A stretch of 64,000 nucleotides of DNA. Origin: Paenibacillus arenilitoris (GTDB lineage: Bacteria; Bacillota; Bacilli; Paenibacillales; Paenibacillaceae). The DNA is taken from assembly GCF_014705655.1 (NCBI RefSeq), contig NZ_JACXIY010000043.1:1-64000 (forward strand), in the 5' to 3' direction. Under the pieces are notes generated by a model that did not search any database, was not told the origin of the DNA, and saw only the letters and a list, made by a program, of their open reading frames with translations. How positions within the stretch are numbered: position 1 is the stretch's first letter; the number at the start of each line of letters is the position of its first letter. The translations under genes were made by a program, and so were the position numbers. Shown here in pieces: positions 55,672-64,000 of the stretch.

Positions 55672-56412
55672 ATGCGCAACCTTTGCGTCAAAGTCAGCTA
55701 TGACGGCACGGCGTTCAACGGATTTCAAACGCAGCCCTATGGCAGGACGGTCCAAGGCGAGATCGAAAAGGCGATAAAGAAGCTGTCGGGGGAGACGATC
55801 ATCATTATCGGTTCCGGCCGTACGGATGCCGGCGTGCATGCGCAGGGACAGGTGTTCAACTTTTACACGAAATCGTCGATTCCGACGGAGAGATGGGCGG
55901 TCGCCTTGAATACGCGGCTGCCGAAGGACATCGTCATTATCGAAGCGCATGACGTGCCGGAGCATTTTCACGCCAGAAGATCGGCGAAGCGCAAGACGTA
56001 TCGCTATACAATCGACATGGGCAAATTTCCGGACGTGTTCGGCCGCCAATACCGCTTTCATCATCCGGCTCCGCTTAATGTCGAAGCGATGCGGGAAGGG
56101 CTGCGGCATTTGATCGGCAAGCATGACTTCACCTCCTTCACCTCGATCCACTCGACGAAGCCCCATCACGTGCGCACGGTCTACGAAGCGGATTTCGTCC
56201 AGGAAGGCCCGATTCTTCACATGTACGTGACGGGCAACGGCTTCCTCTACAATATGGTTCGCGTCATTATGGGCACGTTACTATGGGTAGGGCAGGGTAA
56301 GCTTGCGCCGGACGAAATCAAAACGATTCTGGAAGGGCGCAGCCGCTCGCTTGCCGGGCCAACCGCGATGGCGCATGGTTTAATGCTGATGAACGTCGAA
56401 TATTCCTTATAA
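55672..56412 (+). CDS. truA: tRNA pseudouridine(38-40) synthase
   Basis: Makes pseudouridine at positions 38-40 of tRNA anticodon stems. 246 residues. GSGRTDAGVHAQGQ carries the catalytic Asp. VSYDGTAFNGFQTQP near the start and NGFLYNMVRVIMGTLL near the C-terminus are family motifs. GGGGGGTG lies upstream. The ecfA1-ecfA2-ecfT genes that usually separate rplQ and truA in Bacillus are absent here. Confidence 0.95.
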   Translation: MRNLCVKVSYDGTAFNGFQTQPYGRTVQGEIEKAIKKLSGETIIIIGSGRTDAGVHAQGQVFNFYTKSSIPTERWAVALNTRLPKDIVIIEAHDVPEHFHARRSAKRKTYRYTIDMGKFPDVFGRQYRFHHPAPLNVEAMREGLRHLIGKHDFTSFTSIHSTKPHHVRTVYEADFVQEGPILHMYVTGNGFLYNMVRVIMGTLLWVGQGKLAPDEIKTILEGRSRSLAGPTAMAHGLMLMNVEYSL

Positions 56413-56438
56413 ATACGGGAAAAATCGCGATAAATCAC

Positions 56439-56467
56439 TTGCGCTTGCCTATACTTTATAGTAGAAT
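56439..56467 (+). promoter_or_regulatory. Promoter of rplM-rpsI
   Basis: TTGCGC (56439-56444), 17-bp spacer, TAGAAT (56462-56467), about 150 bp before rplM. Confidence 0.65.
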
Positions 56468-56473
56468 ATAACT

Positions 56474-56616
56474 TGTGCCTTCTTAGTGGCTCTCCCACAG
56501 CCCCGACTAAGATCGCCGCCAATTTGAATAACCAGTAACAACTAACAATGACTAACAAACCAACGTTTACGTTGTTATAGAAACGATTAACGGACACGAA
56601 TTAAGGAGGATCATCC
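56474..56616 (+). promoter_or_regulatory. Candidate L13 leader
   Basis: The leader of rplM starts with a compact hairpin, CTTAGT-GGCT-loop-AGCC-ACTAAG (56482-56511, 3-nt bulge), and continues with an A/C-rich stretch and an ACGTT/AACGT-type dyad near 56570. Position and architecture fit the L13 leader known in Firmicutes, where L13 is thought to bind its own mRNA. I could not check it against a model. Confidence 0.5.
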
Positions 56617-57054
56617 ATGCGTACCACCTATATGGCTAAGCCAAACGAAGTTGAGCGTAAATGGTATGTCGTCGATGCGGAAGGCAAAACGCTTGGCCGT
56701 CTGGCTAGCGAAGTTGCTTCCCTGATCCGCGGCAAGCACAAACCGACCTTTACCCCACATGTTGATACGGGCGATTTCGTCATCGTGATCAACGCCGAGA
56801 AAATCCATCTGACAGGCAAGAAGCTGTCGGACAAAATGTACTACCGTCACTCGATGTACCCAGGCGGCCTGAAAGTAACGCCTGCACATGAGATGATCAA
56901 GAACAAGCCAGAGCGCGTTATCGAGCTTGCTGTACACGGCATGTTGCCTAAGAACCGTCTTGGCGACAAGATGAAGCTCAAGCTTAAAGTTTACGCAGGT
57001 GCGGAACATCCACATCAAGCCCAAAACCCTGAAGTTTACGAACTTCGCGGGTAA
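56617..57054 (+). CDS. rplM: 50S ribosomal protein L13
   Basis: Early 50S assembly protein. 145 residues. [20 protein letters not shown] and [19 protein letters not shown] are family motifs. AAGGAGGA precedes the ATG. It is followed 20 bp later by rpsI, the invariant partner. Confidence 0.97.
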   Translation: MRTTYMAKPNEVERKWYVVDAEGKTLGRLASEVASLIRGKHKPTFTPHVDTGDFVIVINAEKIHLTGKKLSDKMYYRHSMYPGGLKVTPAHEMIKNKPERVIELAVHGMLPKNRLGDKMKLKLKVYAGAEHPHQAQNPEVYELRG

Positions 57055-57074
57055 TAAAGAGGAGGACAAGTTTC

Positions 57075-57467
57075 ATGGCTCAAGTGCAATACTATGGAAC
57101 CGGTCGTCGTAAACACTCTGTTGCACGTGTACGTCTTGTGCCGGGTGAAGGACGAATCATTGTTAATAAACGCGATTTGAACGAATATTTCGGTCTGGAA
57201 ACGCTCAAGCTGATCGTTAAGCAACCGCTGAACCTGACAGACACGCTGTCGAAGTACGACGTGCTTGTCATCGCTAACGGCGGAGGCATGTCCGGTCAAG
57301 CGGGCGCGATCCGCCACGGGATCTCCCGCGCTCTGCTTAAGGCAGACCCTGAGTTCCGTCCGGCTTTGAAGCGTGCCGGCTTCCTGACTCGCGACCCACG
57401 CATGAAGGAACGTAAGAAATACGGTCTCAAAGCGGCTCGTCGCGCGCCTCAGTTCTCGAAACGTTAA
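57075..57467 (+). CDS. rpsI: 30S ribosomal protein S9
   Basis: Head protein whose C-terminal tail touches P-site tRNA. 130 residues. [19 protein letters not shown] at the start, [19 protein letters not shown] in the middle and the terminal QFSKR are standard. GAGGAGG precedes the ATG. Confidence 0.97.
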   Translation: MAQVQYYGTGRRKHSVARVRLVPGEGRIIVNKRDLNEYFGLETLKLIVKQPLNLTDTLSKYDVLVIANGGGMSGQAGAIRHGISRALLKADPEFRPALKRAGFLTRDPRMKERKKYGLKAARRAPQFSKR

Positions 57468-57479
57468 TATGGATTTGCC

Positions 57480-57517
57480 GAATGCCTTCTCCGTTCGTCG
57501 GGGAGGGCATTTTTTCA
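57480..57517 (+). terminator. Terminator behind rpsI
   Basis: ATGCCTTCTCC pairs with GGGGAGGGCAT (G-U pairs included) around a 7-base loop, followed by six T. Confidence 0.9.
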
Positions 57518-57571
57518 TTTCTGGGCAACAATCCAATCCAAACTTTATATCATATTGGAGAAAACTTATGG

Positions 57572-57600
57572 TTGATCATTACCCGGATAGGTCGTATACT
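57572..57600 (+). promoter_or_regulatory. Promoter of cysH-sat
   Basis: TTGATC (57572-57577), 17-bp spacer, TATACT (57595-57600). The leader is only about 40 nt, too short for an S-box riboswitch, so control would act on DNA (for example a CymR- or CysL-type regulator), which I cannot locate. Confidence 0.7.
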
Positions 57601-57647
57601 GATAATACAGACTAAATTACTTGGAATTAAAGACGGAGGCTAGAACG

Positions 57648-58343
57648 ATGAATCTTTTTGAAAAAGAGGCGCTTATCGCGCAAAAGGCGGTTGAGCTCGA
57701 GAACGCGACACCGGAAGAAGTTATTGCGTTCGCGGTAGAAACTTTCCCGAACATTACGTTCGCTTGCAGCTTCGGAGCGGAAGACGTCGTGCTTGTCGAT
57801 ATGCTGCAAAAAATTAGCCCGAAAACGGATATTTTCTATTTGGATACCGATTTCCACTTCAAGGAAACGTACGAGACGCGCGACCGTATGGCCGAGCGTT
57901 ACCCGGGCATTCCTTTCGTCGAAGTGAAGCCGGAAATTACGCCTGAAGAGCAGGCCGCGCAATTCGGCGAAGAGCTTTGGAAGACCGACGCGAACGCTTG
58001 CTGCAATATCCGCAAAGTAAAGCCGCTGACGAACATTTTGTCGAAGTATGAGGCTTGGATTACCGGCATTCGCCGCGATCAGGCGCCAACCCGCGCAAAC
58101 TCGAAAAAAATCGAATACGATACAAAGTTCGGACTCGTAAAGTTCAATCCGATCGCGCATTGGACGACCGAAGACGTATGGAACTACATCCGCGAGAACG
58201 ACGTGATCTACAACCCGCTGCATGACCAGAACTATCCGAGCATCGGCTGCGAGCATTGCACGCGCCAAGTTATGCCTGGCGAAGACCCTCGCGCCGGACG
58301 CTGGTCCGGTCAAGAGAAAACGGAATGCGGCTTGCATAAATAA
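57648..58343 (+). CDS. cysH: Assimilatory APS/PAPS reductase
   Basis: Reduces activated sulfate to sulfite using thioredoxin. 231 residues. FACSFGAEDVVLVDML begins the nucleotide-binding fold. The iron-sulfur cysteine pairs are in ANACCNIRKV and GCEHCTRQ, the pattern of the APS-reducing type. The catalytic cysteine lies in the C-terminal ECGLHK. ATG 57648 has GGAGG about 10 bases upstream. sat follows after 39 bp and no APS kinase is adjacent, consistent with direct use of APS. Confidence 0.93.
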   Translation: MNLFEKEALIAQKAVELENATPEEVIAFAVETFPNITFACSFGAEDVVLVDMLQKISPKTDIFYLDTDFHFKETYETRDRMAERYPGIPFVEVKPEITPEEQAAQFGEELWKTDANACCNIRKVKPLTNILSKYEAWITGIRRDQAPTRANSKKIEYDTKFGLVKFNPIAHWTTEDVWNYIRENDVIYNPLHDQNYPSIGCEHCTRQVMPGEDPRAGRWSGQEKTECGLHK

Positions 58344-58382
58344 TGATTTCAGGCTTACACAATTAAGGAGGCAAGGCACAAC

Positions 58383-59549
58383 ATGAGTCAAATATTACCT
58401 CACGGCGGCGAGCTCGTGAATCGGCTTGCGACGGGCGCGCAGCGTGAAGCGTTACTTGCGGAAGCGAAAACTTTAAAATCCATTACGATCAACACATGGA
58501 CGATCTCCGACCTCGACCTGATCGGCGTCGGCGCATTCTCCCCGCTTACGGGCTTCATGAACGAAGCGGACTACCGTTCGGTCGTCGACAAGATGCGTCT
58601 GTCGAACGGCCTTGTATGGAGCATTCCGATTACGCTTGCCGTCGATGAAGCGAAGGCTGCCCAGCTCGCGGCCGGCGAACGCGCGGCGCTGATCGGCGAA
58701 GACGGCGTCGTATACGCCGTCATCGATATCGACAGCATCTTCGTCGCGGACAAGAAGCACGAAGCGGTTAACGTATTTAAGACGGACGAACTGGAGCATC
58801 CGGGCGTCAAGAAGCTGTTCGAGCGTCCGAATACTTATGTAGGCGGAGCTATCACCGTACTCAACCGGCCGAAGCCGGAGAAATTCGAAGAGTTTTATTT
58901 CGACCCGTCGGAAACCCGCCGCATCTTCGCGGAGAAGGGCTGGAAGACGGTCGTCGGCTTCCAAACGCGCAATCCGGTACATCGCGCGCACGAATACATC
59001 CAAAAAACGGCGATGGAGATCGTGGATGCGCTATTCCTGAATCCGCTCGTCGGCGAGACGAAGTCCGACGACGTTCCGGCGAACGTGCGGATGAAGAGCT
59101 ACCTGGCGCTGCTTGAAAATTATTATCCGAGCGACCGGGTATTCCTCGGCGTATTCCCGGCGGCCATGCGTTATGCCGGTCCGCGCGAAGCGATCTTCCA
59201 CGCGCTCGTCCGCAAAAACTACGGCTGCTCGCACTTTATCGTAGGCCGCGATCACGCGGGCGTAGGCGACTACTACGGCACGTACGAAGCGCAGGAATTG
59301 CTCAAGTCGATCCCGGCCGAAGATCTCGGCATTACGCCGCTTTACTTCGAGCACAGCTTCTTCTGCACGAAATGCGGCAACATGGGCACGTCGAAAACTT
59401 GCCCGCACGGCAAAGAGGACCACTTGACCCTGTCCGGCACGAAGGTTCGCGCGCTCCTGCGCGATGGCGTATGCCCGCCTCCGGAGTTCTCCCGTCCGGA
59501 AGTCGCCAAAATCTTGATCGAAGGCATGTCCAGCCAGCCCGTAGGCTAA
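58383..59549 (+). CDS. sat: Sulfate adenylyltransferase (ATP sulfurylase)
   Basis: Activates sulfate with ATP to give APS. 388 residues, the homo-oligomeric type. [14 protein letters not shown] carries the HxxH nucleotide-binding motif and [18 protein letters not shown] the second conserved block. A late C-x2-C ... C-x-H segment ([16 protein letters not shown]) could bind zinc. AAGGAGG precedes the ATG. It operates just before CysH. Confidence 0.95.
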   Translation: MSQILPHGGELVNRLATGAQREALLAEAKTLKSITINTWTISDLDLIGVGAFSPLTGFMNEADYRSVVDKMRLSNGLVWSIPITLAVDEAKAAQLAAGERAALIGEDGVVYAVIDIDSIFVADKKHEAVNVFKTDELEHPGVKKLFERPNTYVGGAITVLNRPKPEKFEEFYFDPSETRRIFAEKGWKTVVGFQTRNPVHRAHEYIQKTAMEIVDALFLNPLVGETKSDDVPANVRMKSYLALLENYYPSDRVFLGVFPAAMRYAGPREAIFHALVRKNYGCSHFIVGRDHAGVGDYYGTYEAQELLKSIPAEDLGITPLYFEHSFFCTKCGNMGTSKTCPHGKEDHLTLSGTKVRALLRDGVCPPPEFSRPEVAKILIEGMSSQPVG

Positions 59550-59583
59550 GCGGCACGGCAACCGAAAGGTTTGTCTCATAAAC

Positions 59584-59672
59584 GACCATCTCGTCCCATA
59601 TAAATGAGTGAGAGCAAGACGCCAGGCATGGAGCAACGATGCCGCTTATTCATTTGATGGGGACGAGGTGGT
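59584..59672 (+). terminator. Long stem-loop and T-run just before cwlD
   Basis: Bases 59584-59606 pair with 59650-59672: 13 bp including one G-U, a 4x4 internal loop, then 6 bp. Seven T follow (59672-59678), so it is a good terminator for cysH-sat. Its right arm contains the GAGGTGG (59665-59671) that serves as the cwlD ribosome site. Confidence 0.85.
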
Positions 59673-59678
59673 TTTTTT

Positions 59679-60479
59679 ATGCGCCGGATCGGTCGGCATG
59701 TCGTCGTATGGATGACGTATAAAGGGGTAATACGCATCGGAATGGGCCTGTTGGTTATCGCGCTGACCGGCCTGCTGCTCACGCAGACGATGCCGGCGAG
59801 CAGCACATGGTCGTATTGGACGCTGCCGCTGTCGGGGAAGACGATCGCGATCGACGCGGGGCACGGCGGCGTGGACGGCGGCGCGGTCAGCAAGGAAGGC
59901 ACGATCGAGAAGGATTTGAACCTCGCGATCGCGCTTTATTTGCGCGATTATTTGCAGCAAGCGGGCGCGATCGTCGTCATGACCCGGGAAGGCGATTACG
60001 ATCTGGCTACGGGCGACGCGCGCGCCTACAGCAAACGGAAGACGGAGGACTTATTGAAGCGCGTCTCGCTTATTAAGGAAAGCAAACCCGCGGCCGTCAT
60101 CAGCATCCACATGAACAGCATTCCGTCGGCGAAGTGGTCGGGCGCCCAGACGTTCTACCATCCGGGCAATCATCCGGACAATCGCGCCCTTGCCACCTTC
60201 ATCCAGGACGAGATTAAGCGGAATTTGGAAAACACGACGCGGGTGGCCGCCACGCAGAAGGACGTTTACGTCCTGAAGGCGATCAAGGATATTCCGACCG
60301 CGCTTGTCGAGGTCGGCTTCCTGTCGAATCCGGGCGAAGCGCAGCGGCTTGCGGATGCCGAGTACCAGCGGCAGGTGGCCGCGTCCATCTACGAAGGCAT
60401 CCTGAGGTACAGCTCGGGCGAGAAGCTGAGCGGAGGCGCGCTGCAGGAGGAGACGGACGCTCCGGCGACGAGGGAATAG
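59679..60479 (+). CDS. cwlD: CwlD-like N-acetylmuramoyl-L-alanine amidase
   Basis: Cuts the peptide side chain from peptidoglycan. With PdaA it makes muramic delta-lactam in the spore cortex, needed for germination. 266 residues. An N-terminal membrane anchor or signal (about 11-35) is followed by an Amidase_3 domain. Zinc ligands are in AIDAGHGGVDGG, the downstream EKDLNL Glu, and SIHMNS; EVGFLSN supplies the catalytic Glu. ATG 59679 directly follows a T-run, and its ribosome site lies within a stem-loop. A SigE promoter, expected from Bacillus, was not identified. Confidence 0.92.
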   Translation: MRRIGRHVVVWMTYKGVIRIGMGLLVIALTGLLLTQTMPASSTWSYWTLPLSGKTIAIDAGHGGVDGGAVSKEGTIEKDLNLAIALYLRDYLQQAGAIVVMTREGDYDLATGDARAYSKRKTEDLLKRVSLIKESKPAAVISIHMNSIPSAKWSGAQTFYHPGNHPDNRALATFIQDEIKRNLENTTRVAATQKDVYVLKAIKDIPTALVEVGFLSNPGEAQRLADAEYQRQVAASIYEGILRYSSGEKLSGGALQEETDAPATRE

Positions 60480-60542
60480 GGATAAACCAAACCGGACTCG
60501 GCTCCGTGCGCAATTGATGATGGGCTTGCATGCTTCGTGTGT

Positions 60543-60548
60543 TATAAT
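60543..60548 (+). promoter_or_regulatory. Extended -10 element before the salA-like gene
   Basis: TG-T-TATAAT at 60540-60548 is a perfect extended -10 hexamer. No convincing -35 is present at 17 bp, which extended -10 promoters can tolerate. It lies 44 bp before the start codon. Confidence 0.5.
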
Positions 60549-60591
60549 GACTATGAAGCAATCGTCATTACATAAAGGTGGGACACGTGCA

Positions 60592-61668
60592 ATGCTGACA
60601 CGCGAACAAGCAATCGAAGCCGTCCAGACCGTGACGGCCCAATATACCGCGGAACAAATCTCGTTCCGCGACGTGATGGTCCGGGACCGTCAAGTATCGC
60701 TGACGGTCCTTGGGGCAGGCGCGGCGCTGCGGCCCGCGCTTGAAGCCTCGCTCCGCGAGGCATTGGCGCGCATCGGCGCCGAAACCGTGCACTGCCGGTT
60801 TCGGGACGAGGCCGCGCCTCAGGCGGCGCCCGCCAGCGCCGGCGCCGACAAAGCCGCGGGCCCCGCGCCCGTACAGGGCCACGGGGCCAATCTGGCCAGC
60901 CCGCTGCTCGATCCTCGCAGCGGGGTGCAGTTCATCGCCGTCGCCAGCGGCAAGGGCGGCGTCGGCAAGTCGACGGTGACCGTTAATTTGGCGGTCGCCT
61001 TAGCCCGCAGGGGCAAGCGCGTCGGGATCATCGACGCCGATATTTACGGCTTCAGCGTGCCCGACATGATGGGCATCGAGGAACGTCCGAACGTGGAGAA
61101 CGAGCGGGTCATCCCGATTGAGAAATTCGGTGTCAAGGTGATGTCGATGGGCTTCTTCGTCGAAGACAACAGCCCGATCGTCTGGCGCGGCCCGATGCTC
61201 GGGAAGATGCTCCGCAACTTCTTCCAGGAAATCGAATGGGGCGAGCTCGATTACGTGCTCCTTGACCTGCCGCCCGGAACGGGCGACGTCGCGCTCGACG
61301 TGCATCAGATCATTCCGCAGAGCAAGGAGATCATCGTCACGACCCCGCACGCGACGGCCGCGTTCGTGGCGGCAAGGGCGGGGGCGATGGCGATCAAGAC
61401 CGAGCACGAGATCATCGGCGTCGTCGAGAATATGTCGTATTACGAATCGCCGACGACCGGCGAGAAGGAGTACGTATTCGGGCGGGGCGGAGGCGCCCGG
61501 CTGGCAGAGACGCTCCACGCCGACCTGCTTGCGCAAATTCCGCTCGGCGCGCCGGATAACCATCCGTCCGAGCCGGACTTCTCACCGTCGGTATACAAGG
61601 CGGATTCCGAGACGGGCAAGCTGTACATGGAGCTTGCGGACAGCGTTCTCGGCAAGCTGGAGAAGTAA
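60592..61668 (+). CDS. salA: Mrp/NBP35-family ATPase, SalA-like
   Basis: 358-residue MinD-type P-loop ATPase. A MIP18/DUF59-like N-terminal domain (about 1-75) and an alanine/proline-rich linker (about 75-105) lead to Walker A SGKGGVGKST (about 118-127). LLDLPPGTGDVALDVHQ and NMSYYESPTTGEKEYVFG follow. The CxxC iron-sulfur motif of Mrp/ApbC proteins is absent (ESPTTG instead), so this resembles Bacillus SalA, a regulator that represses scoC, rather than an Fe-S carrier. It lies beside gerD and kbaA, as salA does in Bacillus. ATG 60592 follows AAAGGTGG. Confidence 0.87.
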   Translation: MLTREQAIEAVQTVTAQYTAEQISFRDVMVRDRQVSLTVLGAGAALRPALEASLREALARIGAETVHCRFRDEAAPQAAPASAGADKAAGPAPVQGHGANLASPLLDPRSGVQFIAVASGKGGVGKSTVTVNLAVALARRGKRVGIIDADIYGFSVPDMMGIEERPNVENERVIPIEKFGVKVMSMGFFVEDNSPIVWRGPMLGKMLRNFFQEIEWGELDYVLLDLPPGTGDVALDVHQIIPQSKEIIVTTPHATAAFVAARAGAMAIKTEHEIIGVVENMSYYESPTTGEKEYVFGRGGGARLAETLHADLLAQIPLGAPDNHPSEPDFSPSVYKADSETGKLYMELADSVLGKLEK

Positions 61669-61702
61669 CCGGCCGCCCGGCCAAGCCGGCTTCAGGAACA
61701 AC

Positions 61703-61768
61703 AAAGCCCGAACGAGGTTCGGCGAGGCATTCGTTTGCCTGCGCCGCCGAATCGTTCGGGCTTTTTTT
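61703..61768. terminator. Bidirectional terminator between salA-like gene and gerD
   Basis: AAAGCCCGAACGA (61703-61715) pairs with TCGTTCGGGCTTT (61752-61764), enclosing a GGTTCGGCG/CGCCGAA-type inner stem. T-runs or A-runs at both ends serve the two convergent genes. Confidence 0.9.
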
Positions 61769-62486
61769 ACATGCCGGAGTCCTCTTGCTGCTGATCCTCT
61801 TCCTCCGCGCTCGCTTCCTCGCTTTGGCCTTCTTCTTCGGCCGCTTGCTCTTCCTCCTGGGCCCCGCCTTCCTCTTCCTTCTTCTGCTTCTGAACCTTCT
61901 CGTCGGGCTTCGGCTTCAGCTCTTCCTGCACCGCCGCCTTCATCAAATCGAGCAGCTCGAGGCGGAACAGCGGATTTTGCATCGATTCCTGCATGAGCGA
62001 CATCACTTCTTTGCGGTACTGCGTGCTTTGCAGCACCTCGAGAATCATTTTGTCCATTTCGGGGTTCTTCAGCACTTTGACCAAGTCGGCTTGGTACGTC
62101 GGATCCTTGATCAGCTCTTTATGGATCTCTTTGTTTTGCTTGTTGACCGATTTGGCGAATTCGCCGGCGAACCGGGTATCGACCATCAACCGTTTAATGA
62201 CTTTGTCGTATTGCGGAGAGACGAGCACGTCCTTGACGGCCAAGCGGACTTCCTCCTGGTCCTGGACCGACAGCAGCTTGGTGCCTTGGGCGTTATAGCC
62301 CGAAAGGGACTGCGCGGATTCCTGCAGCGCCTTTTGCGCGTCTTCCGTTTTCAATATATCGATGACCATGGATTTCAAGTCCTTGTAGCTTACCTGCTCG
62401 TTTCCTCCGGACGGCTCGGCGCCGCAGCTTGCCAATAGGAATGCCATGGCGGAGATGACCGACAATAAAGCCCATTTTTTGCGCAT
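61767..62486 (-). CDS. gerD: GerD-like spore germination lipoprotein
   Basis: Inner-membrane lipoprotein of the spore that helps cluster germinant receptors into germinosomes. 239 residues. A signal peptide ends in the lipobox LASC (C21). The core is helical (VSYKDLKSMVIDILK onwards) and the tail from about 195 is very rich in Glu and Gln, probably disordered. The position between salA and kbaA matches Bacillus. Its stop lies inside the shared terminator. Confidence 0.92.
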   Translation of the reverse strand: MRKKWALLSVISAMAFLLASCGAEPSGGNEQVSYKDLKSMVIDILKTEDAQKALQESAQSLSGYNAQGTKLLSVQDQEEVRLAVKDVLVSPQYDKVIKRLMVDTRFAGEFAKSVNKQNKEIHKELIKDPTYQADLVKVLKNPEMDKMILEVLQSTQYRKEVMSLMQESMQNPLFRLELLDLMKAAVQEELKPKPDEKVQKQKKEEEGGAQEEEQAAEEEGQSEEASAEEEDQQQEDSGM

Positions 62487-62668
62487 AGTTGCTGCTCCCT
62501 TCTAAGTCAGTACTCGATGCGCTTATTATGCGCATTGTTCACCGGATTATCATGGACGGCCGTTAGCTTTTTGTTGTGAACGTGGTAAAATAAAGGGTAA
62601 TGCGAAAAGCAAGCTTAACGCCGATGTCAATTGGCAGCGATACACAAATTTTCAGGAGGATAGTAACC

Positions 62669-63289
62669 GTGAATTTGAAAAAATGGTTTTTCCTATTTTG
62701 GAGCAGCATGGCCGCCGGCGCGATCGTATGCGTCGTCACGGGCGCGATCATGCAGTGGCTGGATCCGGAATTCGGATTTTTGGGCTTCGAGGCCGCCGGT
62801 TTTAACGCATTGATGATGGCGATGGTCGGCCTGATGATCGGAGCCTTCAGCCAAATGGGTTTTTTCGCCTATTTAACGTTGAACTACATCGCGCTGAGCG
62901 TCTTCGGCAAAAAATACTTATGGAACGCTTTGCAAGGCTATACGACCGTTTTCGCCGCTGGAGGTTTAGGCTATATTTTGTACGAGAAGAACCTCAACAA
63001 CTGGTTTTTCTGGCTGCTGCCTGTCGCGCTGTTATTGTTGTCCGGGGCGGTAACCTGGTTCAAAATCAAGCAGACGAACAAAACCGCGCTTATCCCGACC
63101 ATGTTCCTCATGGTCGTCGTGACGTTTATCGAAGCGTGGCCTGCCATCAAAGGGGACACCAACATGTACGCCATCATCTTTATGATTGTCCCGTTGTTTG
63201 TTTGCAATGCCTACCAAATTATGATGATGCACCGGTTGCTCAAAAAAGAAACCGACCAAGCAGCAGTCGCTGCAAAGCCGGTTGCCTAA
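62669..63289 (+). CDS. kbaA: KbaA, KinB-pathway activation protein
   Basis: Integral membrane protein required for activation of the sporulation kinase KinB in Bacillus. 206 residues with about six hydrophobic helices and a short basic C-terminal tail. GTG 62669 has CAGGAGGA upstream. ATG 62600 in the same frame is less likely because that stretch is neither hydrophobic nor preceded by a site. It diverges from gerD and its stop is only 4 bp from that of the convergent pdaB-like gene. Confidence 0.9.
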   Translation: MNLKKWFFLFWSSMAAGAIVCVVTGAIMQWLDPEFGFLGFEAAGFNALMMAMVGLMIGAFSQMGFFAYLTLNYIALSVFGKKYLWNALQGYTTVFAAGGLGYILYEKNLNNWFFWLLPVALLLLSGAVTWFKIKQTNKTALIPTMFLMVVVTFIEAWPAIKGDTNMYAIIFMIVPLFVCNAYQIMMMHRLLKKETDQAAVAAKPVA

Positions 63290-63293
63290 CGTT

Positions 63294-64000
63294 TTATTCC
63301 ATTGCGGCGGCATCCAGCTGCGGGAAGGCTGAGGTCGCCTTGTCCTGCACGGTTTTGCCGTCGACTTCCGTTTGGGTGATCAGATCGGTCACCGTTACGA
63401 AATCGTAACCGCCGCCCCGGAGCTGATCGATGATGACCGGAAGCGCTTCATGCGTCTGCTTGACGGAATCGCTTGCATGGAACAGGATGATATCGCCGGG
63501 ATGAGCGCGCGAGACGACGCGGTTGATGATTTTGTCGGTACCGATATTCATCCAATCGAGGGAATCCGTATCCCACTGGATAACTTTGTACTTCAATTCC
63601 TCGGCGATCCGCAGCACGCGCTTGTCGAAGTCGCCGTTCGGGAGGCGGATCAGGTTCGGCTGCTTGCCGGTGACGTCGGACAAAATCGTATGCGCGGTCA
63701 TGATCTGCTTGCGAATCTCTTCGTCGCTTAGCTTGCTGTAGTTGTCGTGCTTGTGGCCGTGGCTTCCGATTTCAAAGCCGGCATCCTGAATTTTTTTGAC
63801 GATTTCGGGATGGGATTGGCTCCACGGAGACGATAGGAAGAAGGTGGCCTGCTTAATTCCTTTTTCTTTGAGCACGTTAAGGATCGGCTCCGTCCTTTTC
63901 TCACCCCAGCTGATGTCGAACGTCAGGGCGACGACCTTCTTCTCCGTCGGCACGCTGTAGATCGCGGCCGGCTGCTGCGGGGCGAACACCGTGATGTTGT
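63294..64000 (-). CDS. pdaB: Polysaccharide deacetylase, PdaB-like (5' end outside the window)
   Basis: NodB-fold carbohydrate esterase. Bacillus PdaB is needed to keep spores intact late in sporulation. The visible C-terminal part is about 235 residues. ALTFDISWGEKRTEPIL holds the catalytic Asp, GSHGHKHDN the metal histidines, RLPNGDFDK the Arg motif, and LFHASDS the final catalytic His. The frame is still open at the window edge, so the start and likely N-terminal membrane anchor are missing. Placement next to kbaA and gerD supports the sporulation role. Confidence 0.88.
   Translation of the reverse strand, partial: NITVFAPQQPAAIYSVPTEKKVVALTFDISWGEKRTEPILNVLKEKGIKQATFFLSSPWSQSHPEIVKKIQDAGFEIGSHGHKHDNYSKLSDEEIRKQIMTAHTILSDVTGKQPNLIRLPNGDFDKRVLRIAEELKYKVIQWDTDSLDWMNIGTDKIINRVVSRAHPGDIILFHASDSVKQTHEALPVIIDQLRGGGYDFVTVTDLITQTEVDGKTVQDKATSAFPQLDAAAME

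Noticed and set aside
55511-55777. 88-residue frame between rplQ and truA
   Set aside because: It runs through the rplQ terminator and into truA, is Arg/Ser-rich and has no ribosome site.
61262-62438. Plus-strand frames of 244 and 217 residues across salA-like gene and opposite gerD
   Set aside because: They overlap well-supported genes and a bidirectional terminator; low-complexity translations.

Overview
This window is the ribosomal-protein 'super-region' of an endospore-forming member of the Bacillales. Moderately high GC, abundant TTG/GTG starts, strong AGGAGG-type ribosome binding sites, and genes such as sigH, gerD, kbaA, cwlD and a pdaB-like deacetylase point to Paenibacillus or a close relative of the Paenibacillaceae. 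Genus is inferred from gene order and protein sequence only. No phage, insertion sequence, CRISPR array or plasmid function was seen. Almost every coding gene belongs to a recognised family.

Layout. 1-320: the 3' end of a 5S rRNA (end of an rrn operon) with its terminator, then an unexplained folded segment with a second terminator. 500-5316: the class III heat-shock operon ctsR-mcsA-mcsB-clpC behind a SigA promoter and a perfect CtsR operator. 5279-7995: a cluster of DnaA boxes, then radA and disA. 8084-9420: pssA and a minus-strand cysteine-rich gene of unknown function. 9596-18576: yacL, ispD-ispF, gltX, a T-box leader with a candidate Cys specifier, cysE-cysS-mrnC-rlmB-yacP, and sigH. 18750-22393: rpmG-secE-nusG, rplK-rplA, the L10 leader and rplJ-rplL. 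22525-35823: an RsmC-like methyltransferase, rpoB-rpoC, an L7Ae-like protein, rpsL-rpsG-fusA-tuf. 36049-39824: a three-gene ABC importer operon and a convergent histidine phosphatase. 40236-55510: the S10, spc and alpha operons (rpsJ to rplQ), including secY, adk, map and infA. 55672-57467: truA and rplM-rpsI. 57648-59549: sulfate assimilation genes cysH-sat. 59679-64000: cwlD, a SalA/Mrp-type ATPase, gerD, kbaA and the 3' part of a pdaB-like gene.

How it works together. Most of the window makes the translation and transcription machinery: about 30 ribosomal proteins, IF-1, EF-G, EF-Tu, RNA polymerase alpha, beta and beta', NusG and SecYE. Interleaved are protein quality control (McsB/ClpC), DNA integrity and c-di-AMP signalling (RadA, DisA), isoprenoid, cysteine and sulfate metabolism, and sporulation/germination functions. 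Control is mostly visible as RNA leaders (T-box, L10, candidate L13, candidate S10 attenuator) and the CtsR operator.

The least expected signals lie between genes. They are three perfect DnaA boxes in 99 bp behind clpC, a set of TTTCAA-N3-TTGAAA dyads between two convergent genes, a folded RNA-like segment behind the rrn operon, and a long stem-loop that buries the cwlD ribosome binding site. I found no clearly new multi-gene system.
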